Shown here: piece by piece, positions 18,172 through 27,048 of the stretch
Layout of the letters: each line of letters starts with the position of its first letter
Numbering within the stretch: the stretch's first letter is position 1
DNA from: Pleurocapsales cyanobacterium LEGE 06147
GTDB lineage: Bacteria > Cyanobacteriota > Cyanobacteriia > Cyanobacteriales > Xenococcaceae
Length of the DNA: 51,539 nucleotides
Direction of reading: 5' to 3'
Assembly: GCA_015207585.1 (NCBI GenBank)
Contig: JADEWQ010000035.1
Coordinates: 1-51,539, forward strand
Program-made: the position numbers and the translations under genes
The notes under the pieces: generated by a model
Seen by the model: the letters and a program-made list of their open reading frames with translations, nothing else
What the model was told of the DNA's origin: nothing
Databases searched by the model: none

Positions 18172-18480
18172 AACAGATAAGTACCTATAGCAATCCTATT
18201 TGAACTTGCTCATCACAGCAGCCGGAGCTTGCTTGTATCCGGCTGAACGTTGAGTTGTCAATTAAGGAATGACGATAAGGTGTTAGGTGCTAAGTATTAA
18301 AAGTTTTCACAAATAGTTATAGAACTGCTATGAATAAAATTCTTCATTACACAAAGTAGGGACGTAGCACGCTATATCGGTACCAAGTTCAAAATGCTCA
18401 ATACTTGATTCCCTGTTTCCATCAATGAATTTAATTTTGTCCAACTACTTAACCACGAAGACTACTAAGACAATAAAGAT
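18172..18480. other. Intergenic region with several small repeats
   Basis: These 309 bases hold a perfect hairpin at 18219-18245, a TTAGGTG-type run at 18274-18299, a partial copy of a GGGACGTAGCA-type interspersed repeat near 18358-18376, and an ACTAAGACA-type run directly before the next start codon (about 18452-18478). No gene is seen. Confidence 0.55.
18219..18245 (+). terminator. Hairpin downstream of the GT10 gene
   Basis: CAGCCGGA and TCCGGCTG pair perfectly across an 11-nt loop, 48 bp after the GT10 stop. There is no following T-run, so it is a possible terminator or RNA 3'-end stabiliser only. Confidence 0.4.
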
Positions 18481-19476
18481 ATGGATGGAATTTGTACCTT
18501 AGCTAATGACTACGTTTACGATCAGGTTCTTGCTTTGCTCAACAGTATTGAAGCTATTGTGGGTAAGGAGATGCCTGTATGTATCTATCCCTACAACGAC
18601 AATACAGATAGACTTGCGGCAGAGATTGCTAAACGTCCTAACGTACATCTATATAACGACCGAGATTCAATAGCCAGATGGGACGAGTTCGCTCGTTCTG
18701 CTTGGGATACTCATCCAACTGCCCGTCAAATTTGGCGTAAAGCAGGAAGTGAGGGTTATCATCGCTTTGGCACTCATCGTCGTTATTGCGCTTTTGACGG
18801 ACCTTTTGACCGCTTTCTCTATATGGATGCGGATACTTTATTAATGGGTTCGGTCGAATCAATTTTTAGTCAATTAAATAATTATGATTGTGTTGTCTAT
18901 GATTTTCAGCATAAAGATCCTACTCACGTTTATACAGTAGATTCTTCTCAACTCAAAACTATTTTTAACCCAGAAAGAATTAAATCAGAAATTTTTTGTT
19001 CGGGTTTTTATGCTGCTAAAAGAGGCTTGTTCCCTCAAGAAAAAAGGGGTAGGCTAATTGCTTATCTACGAACGGGAGAAGCAGAAATTCTTTATCCAAT
19101 GGCACCAGATCAAACTTTAATTAATTACATGATGATGCGGTCTGGCTGTTCTGTTTATAATCTTGCCTTAAATTTACCGAAAGAAGAAATAACTGGCTGC
19201 TGCGTCACTTCTAGTCATTTTCAAACGCGAGACCATATTCTTTATGACAAAAACAAACGTTTAACTTACATCCATTACATTGGATTTTCTTCTCATCTTT
19301 TTGCACGAGTTTGTACTGGGATAAATATAGATTTTCCTTACAGAGATTTGTTTTTATACTATCGCTATCTTCACGAACCAGAAAAATATCCTCAGTTTAC
19401 TATTAAAACACAACCTTTCAATAGATCTAATAATCTGACAGAACGAATAATGCGTAAATTTGGTTTAAAAGTATAA
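18481..19476 (+). CDS. Npun_R2821/Npun_R2823-family protein (glycosyltransferase-like)
   Basis: A 331-residue cyanobacterial protein with the look of a GT-A fold glycosyltransferase. It begins with MDGICTLANDYVYDQVLALLNSIEA (family GT8-like opening), has PVCIYPYNDN, and a DxD-like nucleotide-sugar/metal motif in FLYMDADTLLMGS (about residues 115-127). Later family segments include FCSGFYAAKRGLF, APDQTLINYM and a conserved HYIGF. It has no signal peptide. A paralogue begins 7 bp after its stop, so they are co-transcribed and arose by tandem duplication. Donor and acceptor are unknown. Confidence 0.8.
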   Translation: MDGICTLANDYVYDQVLALLNSIEAIVGKEMPVCIYPYNDNTDRLAAEIAKRPNVHLYNDRDSIARWDEFARSAWDTHPTARQIWRKAGSEGYHRFGTHRRYCAFDGPFDRFLYMDADTLLMGSVESIFSQLNNYDCVVYDFQHKDPTHVYTVDSSQLKTIFNPERIKSEIFCSGFYAAKRGLFPQEKRGRLIAYLRTGEAEILYPMAPDQTLINYMMMRSGCSVYNLALNLPKEEITGCCVTSSHFQTRDHILYDKNKRLTYIHYIGFSSHLFARVCTGINIDFPYRDLFLYYRYLHEPEKYPQFTIKTQPFNRSNNLTERIMRKFGLKV

Positions 19477-19483
19477 GGAGTTT

Positions 19484-20404
19484 ATGATGAGTCGCGGTAT
19501 TTATATTACAGCTAATGATAAAGTAACAGAGCAAGCGATCGCCCTGCTTAATAGTATTAGATTATACGATCCCGATACTCCGGTCATACTAATTCCTTAT
19601 GACGATAACTATCAAGCTATCGCTCCTCTTTTAGCCAACTTTTTTGGGGTAAAACTATATCCAGATTTAGATTTTATCGATCGCCTTTCTCAAAAACTGT
19701 ACGAGATTTTTGGTGAAGGTTTTTTTGCTCGTCCGAACCAATTCCGTAAGCAAGCCTGCTGGTTTGGTGAGTTTGATGAATTTCTTTATATCGATACAGA
19801 TATAGTTGTTTTTGAGAAAATTATTGAAAATCTAGATTATCTTCAAAAATATGATTTTCTCTGTTGCGATTATCAACACTCAGGTGGGATTAAAAACGTA
19901 TTTACCTCTAAAGTAATTGAGGATGGGGTTTTTACTGAAATCGAACTTCAAAATATTTTTAATGGAGGTTTTTGGGCTTCTAAAAAAAATCTAATTTCCG
20001 AACAAGATTTGTATGATACATTTGCAGAATGTGCGGCTCATCCAGAATATTTTGATTTTTCTCAAAAAACTTCCGATCAGCCAATCATTAACTATATGAT
20101 TCTCAAGCGAATTCCTCACCATTTTAACTTAGTTCGCCGACCCCAAAAAGCCCCTGGTAATTGGGCTGGTAGTCAACATTTTCAACAAAAAGATTTTACT
20201 TTATTCGATCCCAATATTAACCAACCACTTCAGTATTTACACTGGGCTGGTATTAAAATTAAACCAGGTTGTCCTTACTGGGATATTTGGAAATATTATC
20301 GTTATTTAGGAGATTCTCATCCTCCAGATGATTCTCTGGTTATAGAAAAAAAACAGCAATGGCAAACTCTTATTCAAAAAGTTAAAAATAAACTACCAAT
20401 TTAA
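19484..20404 (+). CDS. Second Npun_R2821/Npun_R2823-family protein
   Basis: A 306-residue paralogue of the preceding gene. It keeps the opening GIYITANDKVTEQAIALLNSIR, PVILIPYDDNYQ, the DxD-type motif FLYIDTDIVVF (about residues 104-114), FNGGFWASKKNLI, SDQPIINYMILK and HWAGIKIKPG. A TAAGGAG ribosome-binding sequence at 19474-19480 overlaps the stop of the upstream gene, so translation is probably coupled. The start could be either of two adjacent ATGs. Its stop overlaps the convergent sulfotransferase gene by 4 bp. Confidence 0.8.
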   Translation: MMSRGIYITANDKVTEQAIALLNSIRLYDPDTPVILIPYDDNYQAIAPLLANFFGVKLYPDLDFIDRLSQKLYEIFGEGFFARPNQFRKQACWFGEFDEFLYIDTDIVVFEKIIENLDYLQKYDFLCCDYQHSGGIKNVFTSKVIEDGVFTEIELQNIFNGGFWASKKNLISEQDLYDTFAECAAHPEYFDFSQKTSDQPIINYMILKRIPHHFNLVRRPQKAPGNWAGSQHFQQKDFTLFDPNINQPLQYLHWAGIKIKPGCPYWDIWKYYRYLGDSHPPDDSLVIEKKQQWQTLIQKVKNKLPI

Positions 20405-21261
20405 GATTTAAGCCAGCTAGAAAGGTCGCGATCTATCAATTTTTCTAGGTGCAAAATATCAGTTTTATATAGCTCGATCAGCTTACTTCTATCTTGAGTG
20501 GATAGCTTGGTCTTTTGGATATTTTGCTTAATCAAGCTAGAGCGTATTTCCTGTCGGAAATAAAAAGGCATAAACAATCTAAGTACAGAAGCAACCGAAG
20601 TTCTTAGAGGATTTTTTTTTGTCAGCAATAAATTTAAGGTCTGATTTTTCGGCAGTCCTCCTTCTCTACTTTTTTTACTAATATCGGGAATAAATTGTGT
20701 ATCGACTTCTAGAAAGTCAAATAAATCTCGAATCAAAATAAGGGGATTTTGTTGAAGGTCATCGAATAAAATTATTTTGAGGCGATCTCGGGCAAAAATA
20801 TGAAAATATGGAATTAATTCCGAGTAATAATAACCTGGTTTAATAAAACGATTATCTGGATAAATAAGCTTACTAAAATTTTGTTTTTCATTTCCATTAC
20901 GAAAATGCATTTGATAATCGGAAAATGCTCGCTCGGCTGGATCGCGCAATATAGCAATAATTTTTACTTGTGGTAAGGCATCGTAGATGAGTTGAGCTGT
21001 CTCGGTATGCCTATAATAAGTAGTCGATATTTCTCCAATTATGCTATGTTTGGGAGCATTTTTAAATAGAGTTTTATACTCTTCTAAACTCGTAACTGCT
21101 CCCCAAGGTATAAACTTAGAGCGGGTAGGTTCGGGAATAAAAAAATATGTTTCTTTTTGAGAACAAAGAGAGAGCTGGGGATGTTGATTGAGATAATTAT
21201 AGAGTGACGTAGTGCCACATTTACCTGCACCAATAATAATAAAGTCTGGCAATCTATTCAT
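20401..21261 (-). CDS. PAPS-dependent sulfotransferase
   Basis: The 286-residue enzyme resembles heparan-sulfate N/O-sulfotransferases. The 5'-phosphosulfate loop is IIGAGKCGTTSLYNYLNQHP (residues about 9-28), and the 3'-phosphate loop is in AILRDPAERAFSDYQMHF (about residues 104-121, with Arg and Ser). The lysine in GKCGTT is the catalytic-type residue. It would move sulfate from PAPS to a sugar hydroxyl or amine. It is transcribed against the Npun-type pair and next to a GT10 gene, so a sulfated exopolysaccharide or glycolipid is the likely product; sulfated exopolymers are common in cyanobacteria. Confidence 0.88.
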   Translation of the reverse strand: MNRLPDFIIIGAGKCGTTSLYNYLNQHPQLSLCSQKETYFFIPEPTRSKFIPWGAVTSLEEYKTLFKNAPKHSIIGEISTTYYRHTETAQLIYDALPQVKIIAILRDPAERAFSDYQMHFRNGNEKQNFSKLIYPDNRFIKPGYYYSELIPYFHIFARDRLKIILFDDLQQNPLILIRDLFDFLEVDTQFIPDISKKSREGGLPKNQTLNLLLTKKNPLRTSVASVLRLFMPFYFRQEIRSSLIKQNIQKTKLSTQDRSKLIELYKTDILHLEKLIDRDLSSWLKS

Positions 21262-21369
21262 AAAATAATAAAAATAAGTTTATATTTTAATTGTTGATTT
21301 TTATAAATATTTCTGGAGTGGGGATGCAAGCGAATATTTTTTCTGATTTAAACTTAATATAGATAGTTA

Positions 21370-22002
21370 TTAATGGACAGTGATCGCGCACCAGGCGGCA
21401 TCAAAAAAGTTTTGCTCGCACAATAAAGCATAGCGATAAGTAGATTGTGCTATTTCTTTGGTGGTGACGTAGCGATCGCCTAAACTTTCTAGTTGTTGAG
21501 CCAACTGCTCGAACTCTTGACTACTATAGGTACGAATCCAATCTGCGTATTGATGTTCGGGAATGCCATCTTTGGCTAATTGTTGTCCTAAAAACGCATA
21601 AAGGCGCATGCAGGGAGTCATGGCAGTTGCTGTTATACCGATATCTTGTCCCCAGGCAGTAGCTAAGAGAAAATCCGTGTAGCGGCGGGTTGCTAGTGCT
21701 GGTTGTATTTCCCTCAGATTAACTCCCCACTTGAGTGCATAACTTTGATGAAGATTGAGTTCGGTTAAAACCCCATCAGCTAAACGATGAAAGATGCTAA
21801 ACCCCTCCCAATCATTAGATTTAGCTGCGGCAATGCTATAAGCACGAGCAAATGCTTCTAAAAAAAAGGCATCTTGACCGATATAAAAAGTAAACTTTTG
21901 TCGATCGAGATTACCCAGGGCAATTCCTTTGATAAAAGGATGATTAAAACAGTTTTTTATTATATCTTGGTTATTTTGCCACAGTTGCTTGCTGATAGTC
22001 AT
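21370..22002 (-). CDS. tenA: TenA family aminopyrimidine aminohydrolase (thiaminase II)
   Basis: A 210-residue all-helical TenA protein. It hydrolyses aminopyrimidine breakdown products of thiamine so the pyrimidine can be salvaged. The opening SKQLWQNNQDIIKNCFNHPFIKGIALGNLDRQKFTFYIGQDAFFLEAFARAY fits the family. A cysteine in MTPCMRLYAFLGQQL (about residue 136) corresponds to the active-site Cys of the TenA_C class, and the C-terminal acidic helix (SYRYALLCEQNFFDAAW-like) is present. It is divergent from ureE; no thiamine genes are adjacent. Confidence 0.88.
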   Translation of the reverse strand: MTISKQLWQNNQDIIKNCFNHPFIKGIALGNLDRQKFTFYIGQDAFFLEAFARAYSIAAAKSNDWEGFSIFHRLADGVLTELNLHQSYALKWGVNLREIQPALATRRYTDFLLATAWGQDIGITATAMTPCMRLYAFLGQQLAKDGIPEHQYADWIRTYSSQEFEQLAQQLESLGDRYVTTKEIAQSTYRYALLCEQNFFDAAWCAITVH

Positions 22003-22271
22003 TGCTATCGCAAAAAATTAGGAATGTTAAACATCAAATTGGAGGTTTTTGAAAAACTATTGCCTACCAAAGTTGGTTGGGACAAATTATCTCCTATTTG
22101 TAGAAAAAATAAGTAAACGCAGAAAGTAGCAAAAGCAGCAAGTAGTAATCTTTCAAGCATTTGCAGTTTTCCCCATCACACCTATATTTTTAATATTACT
22201 TATGGAGAAAAAAATAAGACACACTTAAGTCAATAAAACTTGATAAACTTAACAAAAAAAATTTTAACTAA

Positions 22272-22712
22272 ATGGTTGTTTTAACGAAACGCCTTGCTAC
22301 CCAGACAAAGGTTAAAGTTAGCTTTACTCTTGCTCTTACTGCTGAAGCACGGACAAAAACGCGCCAGCGTTTAGAAATTTCTGAGGGTAAGTGGATTTGT
22401 CTTCGTTTACCTAGAGGTACCGTGTTAAAAGACGGAGATTTGTTATCATCTGAGGGGGGTAATGTAATTGTTCGCATTGTGGCTCAACCAGAACCAGTCA
22501 TGACGGTTAGGGGAAAAACTAAGCTAGACTTACTAAGGGCTGCTTATCATTTGGGTAATCGTCACGTACCTATTGAAATTACTCCAGAGTATCTTCGGTT
22601 GACTCCCGATACAGTGTTACACTCGTTGTTAATTAAGTTGGGTTTGCAAGTAACGGAAGAAACAGTTCCTTTTCATCCAGAAACGGGTGCTTATGGTCAC
22701 AGCCACAGTTAA
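22272..22712 (+). CDS. ureE: Urease accessory protein UreE
   Basis: Nickel metallochaperone for urease maturation. Length 146 residues: N-terminal domain (SFTLALTAEARTKTRQRLEISEG, RLPRGTVLKDGDLL) and C-terminal metal-binding domain with the family segment DLLRAAYHLGNRHVPIEI, whose histidine binds nickel. The C-terminus ends GHSHS, a short His tail unlike the long His-rich tail of some UreE proteins. ureF follows 68 bp later. The other urease genes are not in this window, as is usual in cyanobacteria where they are dispersed. Confidence 0.93.
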   Translation: MVVLTKRLATQTKVKVSFTLALTAEARTKTRQRLEISEGKWICLRLPRGTVLKDGDLLSSEGGNVIVRIVAQPEPVMTVRGKTKLDLLRAAYHLGNRHVPIEITPEYLRLTPDTVLHSLLIKLGLQVTEETVPFHPETGAYGHSHS

Positions 22713-22726
22713 TATCAAACTTTTTT

Positions 22727-22774
22727 TCTTAGTGTCTTCAGGATTTTTACCACTAAGGCACTAAGACACTAAGA
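22727..22774 (+). repeat. Inverted repeat with CACTAAGA-type tandem units before ureF
   Basis: TCTTAGTGTC (22727-22736) and GACACTAAGA (22765-22774) are perfect complements. The right arm is part of a tandem run CACTAAGG-CACTAAGA-CACTAAGA. The run ends 6 bp before the ureF start. A related run (ACTACTAAGACAATAAAG) lies in the same position before 18481. A short interspersed repeat is the best reading. Confidence 0.55.
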
Positions 22775-22780
22775 TACCGG

Positions 22781-23476
22781 ATGAGTCTTTTACGCTTACT
22801 GCAATTGGCTAGTCCCGCCCTTCCTTTGGGGGCTTATAGTTATTCTGAAGGTTTGGAGACTTTAGTCGAATGGGAAAAAATTGCTAATTCAACCCATTTA
22901 GCCCACTGGTTAGAACAAGAACTAAGCTACGGAGCAATTAGGTTAGAAGCTGCTTTAACGATCAGATCTTATCGCTGTATTGTGCATCGAGATGTGCGGG
23001 GTATAAGTTATTGGAATGCCTGGAGTAGTGCGGCTAAAGAAACGGAGGAATTAAGGAATCAAAGTTGGCAAATGGGAAGTACGCTACTGCGTCTACTTGT
23101 AGATTTACAAACAAATCAACCAAAGGATAATTTTTCTCTACCGGAGATAAACATTTTGGCTTTAGCTTTGGGAAGACAATGTAATTATGCGATCGCTTTT
23201 GGTATCGGTGCAGCTTATTGGCAAATCGAACCAGAAAGTGCCGTGCTTGGTTACTTACACAGTTGGGCTGCTAATTTAATTAGTGTGGGAGTTAAATTAA
23301 TTCCGTTGGGACAAACTACAGGTCAAACGTTATTAATGCAACTCGATCGCCTGTTGTTGGATACGGCAAAGGAAATTCTTCTTTTGGAAGATGATGAGCT
23401 AGCTAGTTGCAGTTGGGGATTGGGATTGGCAAGTATGGCTCACGCAACTCAATATAGTCGTTTGTTTCGTAGTTAG
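22781..23476 (+). CDS. ureF: Urease accessory protein UreF
   Basis: Part of the UreD-UreF-UreG complex that loads nickel into urease; UreF acts as a GTPase-regulating scaffold. The 231-residue length is normal. The N-terminus [29 protein letters not shown] is characteristic, as is the C-terminal [16 protein letters not shown], whose end contacts UreG/UreD in known structures. The protein is all-helical with no signal. The gene sits behind ureE and is convergent with dnaG; ureG, often next, is absent here. Confidence 0.93.
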   Translation: MSLLRLLQLASPALPLGAYSYSEGLETLVEWEKIANSTHLAHWLEQELSYGAIRLEAALTIRSYRCIVHRDVRGISYWNAWSSAAKETEELRNQSWQMGSTLLRLLVDLQTNQPKDNFSLPEINILALALGRQCNYAIAFGIGAAYWQIEPESAVLGYLHSWAANLISVGVKLIPLGQTTGQTLLMQLDRLLLDTAKEILLLEDDELASCSWGLGLASMAHATQYSRLFRS

Positions 23477-23520
23477 TTTTTTAATTAAAACTTGTTAATT
23501 TTGAATTCCTCCCAGTGGTA

Positions 23521-25677
23521 CTAGCGATCGCGAGCGAAGGGAGCGAACCCCTCGCCAGCAAAAGTTTCCTGAGTGGCAGAAAGCCGAATTTGCTCTAATT
23601 CTTTAATGCGCTCGGCAGTATGTTGAATTTCTTGATAATAATATTGAATGCGCTCTAAATCTTTGGTGGGATCGAGGTTGTGCAGTTGCTCGGTACAGTA
23701 AAGCTGATATTTAGTACAGGCTACTTGTTCGAGAGAGGCGATCGCTTCTTGTATTCTCACCTTGGCGCGGAAAATATCTTCCTGAGTTTTTTCATTGAGA
23801 TAAAATAGTTGACTAACTCTTGTCATTGCCTCTGGAAAATTAAAGCTGTAATTTTGTAGTTCGGATAATAAATCTTTTGTATCCCCTTGACTGAGGGTTG
23901 CGCCTCGAACTCCCTCAGCGGAAATTTCTTTTGGCAGCATGTTTGTTTCAATCTCGATAATTTGCTGCCACACAAATCGATGATGGGGAAGGCTAAAAAG
24001 TAAATCTCTCTCTTCGAGAGCTTCTGTAATTGCTTGGCGGTATTGAGGACAGTGGAGATAGATACGTAGCAATAAAGCTTCTGCCTGTTCTAGTAGTTCG
24101 GTTTCTGGATTGGTGGCAATGTTAACCAATGGCTGGCTCTTTTCTATTGATGTAGAGTTTTTAGGTTGTTTATCTCTATCTTCTGTTTTGGGCAAAAACT
24201 GTCTTTGAAAGTTATTTTGAGCTTTGATCGACTCTTTTTTATTGCCTTGCGGTGCGGCAGCACCCGCTACGCGGGATCGCTGTGGGCGCACCTTGGGCGA
24301 TCGCTTCGCGCCTCGCTGGGAGCGAGATCGCAGTTGAGCCTTGAGAGTTGCTACATTTTGAGCTACTAACCTGGCATCCCCCTGGCTGAGTAACTCGGCG
24401 CAGTAACCGAGATAATAATTGCGCAGATTGGCATCTTGGAGGTGATTGAGTAACTGAACCATTCCTCGTGCCACCTGTTGTATTCGATCTGCAGTTTTCA
24501 GTTCCCCAGAACCAATTAGTTGCTCGATTTGCCAATCCAGCCAGAGAGGAGCATTGCCTAAAGCTTGACGATAATTTTCAACTCCATTCTTCTTGGTTTT
24601 GATAAATTCATCGGCATCTTTGCCATCAGGGAGATTGAGTATCCGCAATTGAACGACGCCGCCATAAATTAAATCTTCAATTTCACCGATCGCTCTTTGA
24701 GTTGCTTGAGTTCCAGCACTATCGGCATCGAAATTGAGAATAACTTGCTTTGAAGGAGTATAGCGTAGCAATTGCTTGATTTGGAAAGAAGTCAGAGCCG
24801 TGCCTAAGGAAGCAACTACATTAGTAATACCCGCCTCATGAAGGGCGATCGCATCAAAATATCCCTCCACGACAATGGCTCGATCCTGTTGAGGAATACT
24901 GCTGCGTGCTTTATCTAGAGCAAATAAAGTTTTACTTTTATCAAATAGAGGTGTTTCTGGGGAGTTGAGGTATTTTGGTTGTTCGTCTGTAAGGGTACGA
25001 CTGCCAAAAGCGATCGTTCTGCCTTGAGGATCGAAGATAGGAATAATCAGGCGATCGCGAAATACATCATAATAACCATTGCCGGAGTTGCGTTTTTTAA
25101 TCAACCCAGCTTCTTCAACAATATGGACGGGATAGCGTTTTTGTTCGACCAAATAACGATACAATGTTTCCCACCCAGCCGGGGCATAACCGAGTTGAAA
25201 CTGCTTGATGGTTGACTCGCTCAACTGTCGCTCGGACTGGAGATAGCTCAGTGCTACTTCCCCCTGGGATTGTCTTAAGGCGTGTTCGTAGAAACTACCA
25301 GCTACCGCTACAATTTCATATAATTGCTCCCGTAGGGATAATTGACGCTGAATTTCCTGTCGCTGTTGCGGTTCGAGAGTTTTTACGGGAACTTGATAAC
25401 GTCTTGCCAAGTCGAGAACCACCTCGGCAAAAGATTGTTTGCCGATTTCCATCAAAAATTTAAAGGTGTTTCCCCCCGCACTACAGCCAAAGCAATAGTA
25501 CATTTGTTTAGTGGGGCTGACGCTGAAACTAGGGGTTTTTTCTTGATGGAAGGGACACAAACCGACATAATCTTTTCCCCGCTTACGTAAGACAACATAT
25601 TCTGAGATGACATCGACAATATCAACTCTCTGTTTAACTTCTTCAACCGTATCTGGGTGTAGGGGGGGGATTTCCAC
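23521..25677 (-). CDS. dnaG: DNA primase
   Basis: Makes RNA primers at the replication fork. About 718 residues. The CHC2 zinc finger is CPFHQEKTPSFS...YYCFGCSAGG (about residues 40-65), the RNA-polymerase/TOPRIM core follows with VVEGYFDAIALHEAGI and LNFDADSAGTQA, and a C-terminal DnaB-binding region comes after a charged linker. I start at the GTG at 25677 (MEIPPLHPDTVEEVKQR), which matches family N-termini; a GTG nine codons earlier would add residues from a decayed transposase. The linker (about 24240-24345) and last ten codons are GC-rich HIP1-type repeat sequence. An 8-C homopolymer (25662-25669) lies four codons into the gene. Confidence 0.93.
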   Translation of the reverse strand: MEIPPLHPDTVEEVKQRVDIVDVISEYVVLRKRGKDYVGLCPFHQEKTPSFSVSPTKQMYYCFGCSAGGNTFKFLMEIGKQSFAEVVLDLARRYQVPVKTLEPQQRQEIQRQLSLREQLYEIVAVAGSFYEHALRQSQGEVALSYLQSERQLSESTIKQFQLGYAPAGWETLYRYLVEQKRYPVHIVEEAGLIKKRNSGNGYYDVFRDRLIIPIFDPQGRTIAFGSRTLTDEQPKYLNSPETPLFDKSKTLFALDKARSSIPQQDRAIVVEGYFDAIALHEAGITNVVASLGTALTSFQIKQLLRYTPSKQVILNFDADSAGTQATQRAIGEIEDLIYGGVVQLRILNLPDGKDADEFIKTKKNGVENYRQALGNAPLWLDWQIEQLIGSGELKTADRIQQVARGMVQLLNHLQDANLRNYYLGYCAELLSQGDARLVAQNVATLKAQLRSRSQRGAKRSPKVRPQRSRVAGAAAPQGNKKESIKAQNNFQRQFLPKTEDRDKQPKNSTSIEKSQPLVNIATNPETELLEQAEALLLRIYLHCPQYRQAITEALEERDLLFSLPHHRFVWQQIIEIETNMLPKEISAEGVRGATLSQGDTKDLLSELQNYSFNFPEAMTRVSQLFYLNEKTQEDIFRAKVRIQEAIASLEQVACTKYQLYCTEQLHNLDPTKDLERIQYYYQEIQHTAERIKELEQIRLSATQETFAGEGFAPFARDR
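24245..24345. repeat. GC-rich palindromic repeat element inside dnaG
   Basis: This segment is far more GC-rich than its surroundings and is packed with palindromes: CCCGC-TAC-GCGGG at 24263-24275, the HIP1 octamer at 24297-24304, and CTCGCT-GGG-AGCGAG at 24312-24326. It is translated in frame as an Arg/Ala/Pro-rich linker (about RSRSQRGAKRSPKVRPQRSR) between the primase core and the C-terminal domain. It resembles interspersed palindromic elements of cyanobacteria that tolerate insertion in coding linkers. Confidence 0.65.
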
Positions 25678-25704
25678 TAACTTACTATTGCATAGCGATC
25701 GCAC

Positions 25705-25857
25705 AAATTCATGCTTCTATTATGCAATGCAACGCCGAATTGTTGCAGCCAAACTCTTCGCAGTGTTTCAACGACTGGAATTTGTCTTAACCATTCTGGG
25801 ATAACGAAATCGTAAATTGTATCTAACGATACAAATCCATCTTTGCCAATTGTTTGA
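25705..25857 (-). mobile_element. Fragment of an IS1182-like transposase gene
   Basis: The minus strand reads TIGKDGFVSLDTIYDFVIPE, then WLRQIPVVETLRRVWLQQF. This pattern (IPxWLRxIPAVExLRxVWxQQF) is the hallmark of IS1182-family transposases. Only about 40 codons remain; similarity is lost near 25740 and the frame runs into the dnaG upstream DNA. No terminal inverted repeats were found. Identification is from memory of the family motif. Confidence 0.55.
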
Positions 25858-26227
25858 ATTTAAAGTTACTTGGCTGTAATTTCAATCAAAGTAAATCTAC
25901 TAAAGGCGGTTCCAAACCAGTCAAATAAAAGCTTTAATTGATTATTTAAACTCAACCTCATCTAACAAAAGCTAAAGTCTCTATTCGCTTTACCAAAAAA
26001 ATAGAAATATTCATTGCTGATTCTAGTATCTTTACAGTGTGGATTTCTGACTAAGTTAACTAAATTGGTAATAGAAATCTTTAAAAATGCTTAAAGCCAG
26101 ATGAAAATGTCGAAGATCGAGGATAACAACATTACTAACCAGATAAACTCGGATTTAATTCGATTTACCCTCAAATGGCTTTTCAAACTATTGCCCGAAC
26201 TTATTAGAATTTACCGAGTTTAACCTT
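25705..26227. other. Intergenic region between dnaG and the 246-residue gene
   Basis: 523 bases. Apart from the transposase fragment at its left end I see nothing definite: no RNA gene, no strong hairpin and no long open frame. It must contain the promoters of the divergent dnaG and 26228 genes. Confidence 0.5.
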
Positions 26228-26968
26228 ATGGAATCTAAATTAGAATTACAACAATTATCTTTCAGTCTTATTGCTAACAATTATAATCCCGCACGAATTA
26301 CACCAGACTTCTTAGCAGCCAGCGGTATCATTCCTCAAGATTGGGAACTAGCTTCTAAACCTGTAGTTGCACCAAATATGGTTCAACTCAAATTCAAAAA
26401 CGGTCTGAGTATCATTGCTCAACCAGGAACGATTACCTTTAGCGAAGCCATTCGCACTTCTTCCTTAGAAGAAATGGAAGCTGCCAAAGTAGCCAGTCGC
26501 TATCTAGAATCTTTACCAGCTGCGGATTATCAACTGCTCAAAATTAGTCCCATGAACCTTTATAATCTGGGAACTCAAGCCGATACAGTTCGTAAATTAA
26601 TTGTCGAAGCTTTGCTTGCTCCTGCCCCCTGGCATTCCTTTGGTTCTGCGCCCCTTAAAGCGACGGTAAATCTCGTCTATCAACTCGAACATTGTCAGTT
26701 AAGCCTCAAAGTAGACGAAGCCAGATTCCAGCAGGGAGATGCCAATGCTATTCCTGGATTATTATTTGTCGGAGACTTTATCTATTCTCAGGCTGAGTTA
26801 ACTGGTGAGGCGAAAATAAACAGCCTTAAAGCAGCCATCGATAACTGGCAGCAAGATGTCAGTATGTTTCAAGAGAAAATATCCGCAAATATTATCAAAA
26901 CTGCACAAGCAGCTATTTCCTCACAACCCGAATCTATTAAGGAAAAAGCACTAGTAGAGAGTGCTTAG
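26228..26968 (+). CDS. Conserved hypothetical protein, function unknown
   Basis: I do not recognise a named domain. The 246-residue protein is soluble with no signal peptide or membrane segment. It begins LELQQLSFSLIANNYNPARITPDFLAASGIIPQDWEL, followed by VQLKFKNGLSIIAQPGTITFSEAI, then alternating strands and a C-terminal amphipathic helix (INSLKAAIDNWQQDVSMFQEKI). The general layout (beta strands, a central VNLVYQLEHCQLSLKVDEARF and PGLLFVGDFIY) suggests a ligand- or protein-binding alpha/beta domain found in cyanobacteria. Two terminator-like hairpins follow, so it is probably a single-gene transcript. Confidence 0.7.
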   Translation: MESKLELQQLSFSLIANNYNPARITPDFLAASGIIPQDWELASKPVVAPNMVQLKFKNGLSIIAQPGTITFSEAIRTSSLEEMEAAKVASRYLESLPAADYQLLKISPMNLYNLGTQADTVRKLIVEALLAPAPWHSFGSAPLKATVNLVYQLEHCQLSLKVDEARFQQGDANAIPGLLFVGDFIYSQAELTGEAKINSLKAAIDNWQQDVSMFQEKISANIIKTAQAAISSQPESIKEKALVESA

Positions 26969-26981
26969 ATATATCTGAATA

Positions 26982-27037
26982 ATCACCCCCTAACAATCAA
27001 GGTGGTGTGGGGTGATGAACAATCTTTTGTCTTTTTA
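26982..27037 (+). terminator. Rho-independent terminator after the 246-residue gene
   Basis: ATCACCCC (26982-26989) pairs with GGGGTGAT (27009-27016), followed by a T-rich tract up to about 27037. It lies 14 bp after the stop codon. Confidence 0.7.
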
Positions 27038-27048
27038 TCTCTTCTCGA

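Noticed and set aside
24166-24369. A plus-strand frame of 67 codons across the dnaG repeat element
   Set aside because: Shadow of the palindromic element, which is open on both strands; no homology or ribosome-binding site.
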